Positions 19,359 to 20,596 of a stretch of 20,596 bases of DNA are shown here, one piece after another. The stretch is from a virus. Numbering within the stretch: position 1 is the first letter of the stretch; every line of letters begins with the position of its first letter. The stretch lies in the IMG/VR virus record IMGVR_UViG_3300042881_003994, positions 1 through 20,596 of that record. One strand, given 5' to 3'. A program made the position numbers and the translations under genes. The notes below the pieces were generated by a model, which saw only the letters and a program-made list of their open reading frames with translations, was not told the origin of the DNA and ran no database searches.

Positions 19359-19727
19359 ATGAATATCAACAGTAGTCCTTCCAACCGAAGCTTGTTAGCT
19401 TTAAGGCGAGGTGTGCTTATCGCCAAAGCTACTAAGGCAGAGCTTTACGTTAAAGACTTGCTTGATAGTATTGGTGAAGACTATTGCTTTCAGAAAGGTT
19501 TCTGCACGTCTAACAAGCATTTCATTGTTGATTTCTACTTTAAGCGTCGCAAGAAGTTGTGTCTTGAGGTAGATGGCGGCTATCACGATGATAGTGAGCA
19601 AATGGCGTATGACAGTCGTAGAGACTACTTCCTATCAGCTATCCGTGGATTTCGCGTTAAACGCATCACGAACGATGTTGCGCTTGCCTTAGATGAACAA
19701 TCGTTACTAGCATTGATTTCACAATGA
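19359..19727 (+). CDS. DUF559/Vsr-like PD-(D/E)XK endonuclease, 122 aa
   Basis: The layout is that of the small Vsr-like nuclease fold: E28 in ATKAELYVKDLL, then FIVDFYF with D58, then CLEVDGGYH with E70, D72 and H76, then D85-S-R-R and GFRVKRITNDVA. These are the core D...ExD/H residues of DUF559-type proteins. I start at the ATG at 19359. The longer frame from the TTG at 19299 would read through the promoter, so it is unlikely. Downstream it couples to the small-terminase gene by ATGA (19724-19727). The position at the head of the packaging genes suggests a role in genome cutting, nicking or host DNA defence, but none is shown. Confidence 0.85.
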   Translation: MNINSSPSNRSLLALRRGVLIAKATKAELYVKDLLDSIGEDYCFQKGFCTSNKHFIVDFYFKRRKKLCLEVDGGYHDDSEQMAYDSRRDYFLSAIRGFRVKRITNDVALALDEQSLLALISQ

Positions 19728-20218
19728 GCATAGAAAATATCAGCCCCGTTCTATTGTCCTCCCTAGTGGACAGTGATTGTCGCACCCTAGAGGCAAGGGA
19801 GCCGACGAAGGCTATGCTGTGCTTGGAGCAACTGGCGGAGGGGAATACGTGGGAAGAAATTGCTGAGGCTACGGGATTCTCGTTCAATCAGATTAGTAAG
19901 GTGAAGGCGCGGCATGAGACAGCCATTGAGGTGAGAAGGAAGCAGCTGGCGGCTGATGGGTTTGAGATGGCAGAGGGACTAAGGTTGTTAGCTAAACAGA
20001 AGCTAGAGATGCTGGCGAACAACCCAGATGCTTTGGCTAAGGTGAACATTCGGGATTTGGTTCTTTCCTATGGGATAGCCGTAGATAAGGGTATGCAGGC
20101 TCTAGGGGAGAACAAGGTGGTGGTGGAGCATAAGGCCGGGAAGCCTAGCTTGGAGGATGCTATGAAGGCTATAGCAGATGCTAGGGCCGCGCTTCAGAAG
20201 GAGGCTATCAGCATATGA
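19724..20218 (+). CDS. terS: terminase small subunit candidate, 164 aa
   Basis: Residues about 40-66 (GNTWEEIAEATGFSFNQISKVKARHE) form a helix-turn-helix DNA-recognition unit. A long helical region (about 67-135) suited to oligomerisation and an acidic/basic tail follow. Small terminases have this plan: N-terminal DNA binding, central oligomerisation, C-terminal contact with the large subunit. It is immediately before and ATGA-coupled to the large terminase gene (20215-20218). The call rests on layout and place, not on a family match. Confidence 0.75.
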   Translation: MSIENISPVLLSSLVDSDCRTLEAREPTKAMLCLEQLAEGNTWEEIAEATGFSFNQISKVKARHETAIEVRRKQLAADGFEMAEGLRLLAKQKLEMLANNPDALAKVNIRDLVLSYGIAVDKGMQALGENKVVVEHKAGKPSLEDAMKAIADARAALQKEAISI

Positions 20219-20596
20219 TTTGGAGGAAACACGCCATTCTCGCGCCACCAACCAATGAGGAGATGGCGCAAATGCAGCCGGAAGTTCTGGCTAGTCTCTA
20301 CGACATCTACCATCAAGCCATTGAGAATAGTGTGCGCGACCCTTACAGGTATGGGTTCAAGCTACCTCACTGGAAGAAGGCAGAGGAGTTGTTAGAGTCT
20401 TTCAATGAACTACTTGTGAGCGGCGGCAATAGATCGTCTAAGACGACGTGGGCAGCGACAGCCGTAGTTAAGGCTGCAATGGACAATCCCGGTAGTGTGA
20501 TTATGTGCTTCGCGCAGAACGCAGACGTGTCTATTCGCCAGCAACAATGCGCCATTTACGATGCTCTCCCTGAAGAGCTTAGAAAGAAAACCCTTA
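20215..20596 (+). CDS. terL: terminase large subunit, N-terminal part (runs off window)
   Basis: The visible 127 residues run from MIWRKHAILAPPTNEEMAQM to the window end without a stop. They contain Walker A SGGNRSSKTTWAA (G70-G71-N-R-S-S-K76-T77), the usual 'GGNRSxKT/S' form of phage large terminases, and an upstream adenine-side region PYRYGFKLPHWKKAEELL. This motor packages DNA into the prohead; the nuclease domain would lie outside the window. ATGA overlap with the small-subunit gene. Confidence 0.9.
   Translation, partial: MIWRKHAILAPPTNEEMAQMQPEVLASLYDIYHQAIENSVRDPYRYGFKLPHWKKAEELLESFNELLVSGGNRSSKTTWAATAVVKAAMDNPGSVIMCFAQNADVSIRQQQCAIYDALPEELRKKTL

Noticed and set aside
1-20596. Lysogeny genes (integrase, CI-like repressor, att sites)
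   Set aside because: None seen in this window; the small HTH proteins sit within the replication operon and have no repressor-like dimerisation domain. The rest of the genome is not visible, so lifestyle is left open.

Overview
The window looks like part of a tailed double-stranded DNA phage genome, or a phage contig from a metagenome. The right end starts the packaging module on the + strand: a Vsr/DUF559-like nuclease, a small-terminase candidate, and the N-terminus of the large terminase with a clear Walker A motif. The left end holds the tail of a + strand gene block: the C-terminus of a PAPS-reductase-like enzyme, then two long proteins that resemble virion internal/ejection proteins. 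Between them about 13 kb of small genes lie on the minus strand. I see no integrase, CI-like repressor, rRNA, tRNA or CRISPR array. The host cannot be fixed from sequence. The small 'AEACG', 'HTPGPW' and 'GGPAFP...MTLRDYLAG' families recall uncultured freshwater phages, possibly of Verrucomicrobiota (weak, from memory).

Layout. (1) 1-5359, + strand: PAPS-reductase-like end and two probable virion proteins. (2) 5361-14409, minus: the replication and nucleotide-processing operon. Read 5'->3' it runs: DNA-binding-like small proteins, two AEACG paralogs, DnaB-type helicase, a small protein starting with a clamp-binding-like motif, SSB-like protein, RecB/Cas4-like nuclease, HNH nuclease, SWIM zinc protein, coiled-coil protein, second HNH nuclease, metallophosphoesterase, winged-helix protein, and a last small gene behind a structured leader. 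(3) 14410-14889: a gene-free stretch with terminator-like hairpins. (4) 14890-16577, minus: a probable lysis cassette, with a secreted lysozyme/transglycosylase followed by two tiny single-span membrane proteins and a ribbon-helix-helix-like protein. (5) 16645-18641, minus: first-expressed accessory genes (ArdC-like antirestriction protein and four small proteins), four of which share a repeated leader. (6) 18642-19358: a 0.7-kb divergent control region with an inverted repeat, a TAGGC iteron-like array, a massive G-tract, tandem 32-bp repeats, paired operator-like 12-mers and a sigma70-type promoter. (7) 19359-20596, + strand: nuclease, TerS, TerL.

The minus genes are very tightly packed: about twenty junctions are ATGA stop/start overlaps. 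These overlaps correct many gene starts and reveal five small genes of 28-59 codons (7567-7710, 8800-8979, 10305-10481, 15242-15352, 15582-15668). They imply long polycistronic transcripts with coupled translation. The + and minus blocks converge at 5359/5361 and diverge at 18642-19358, so that last region is the natural place for early/late switching and perhaps for the replication origin.

The most interesting unexplained items are the iteron/G-tract/operator control region, two strongly folded minus-strand leader RNAs (5601-5735 and 7590-7680), the tiny membrane proteins beside the lysozyme, and the repeated leader ahead of the antirestriction-side genes. Functional statements are from reading motifs by eye; no database search or folding program was run.
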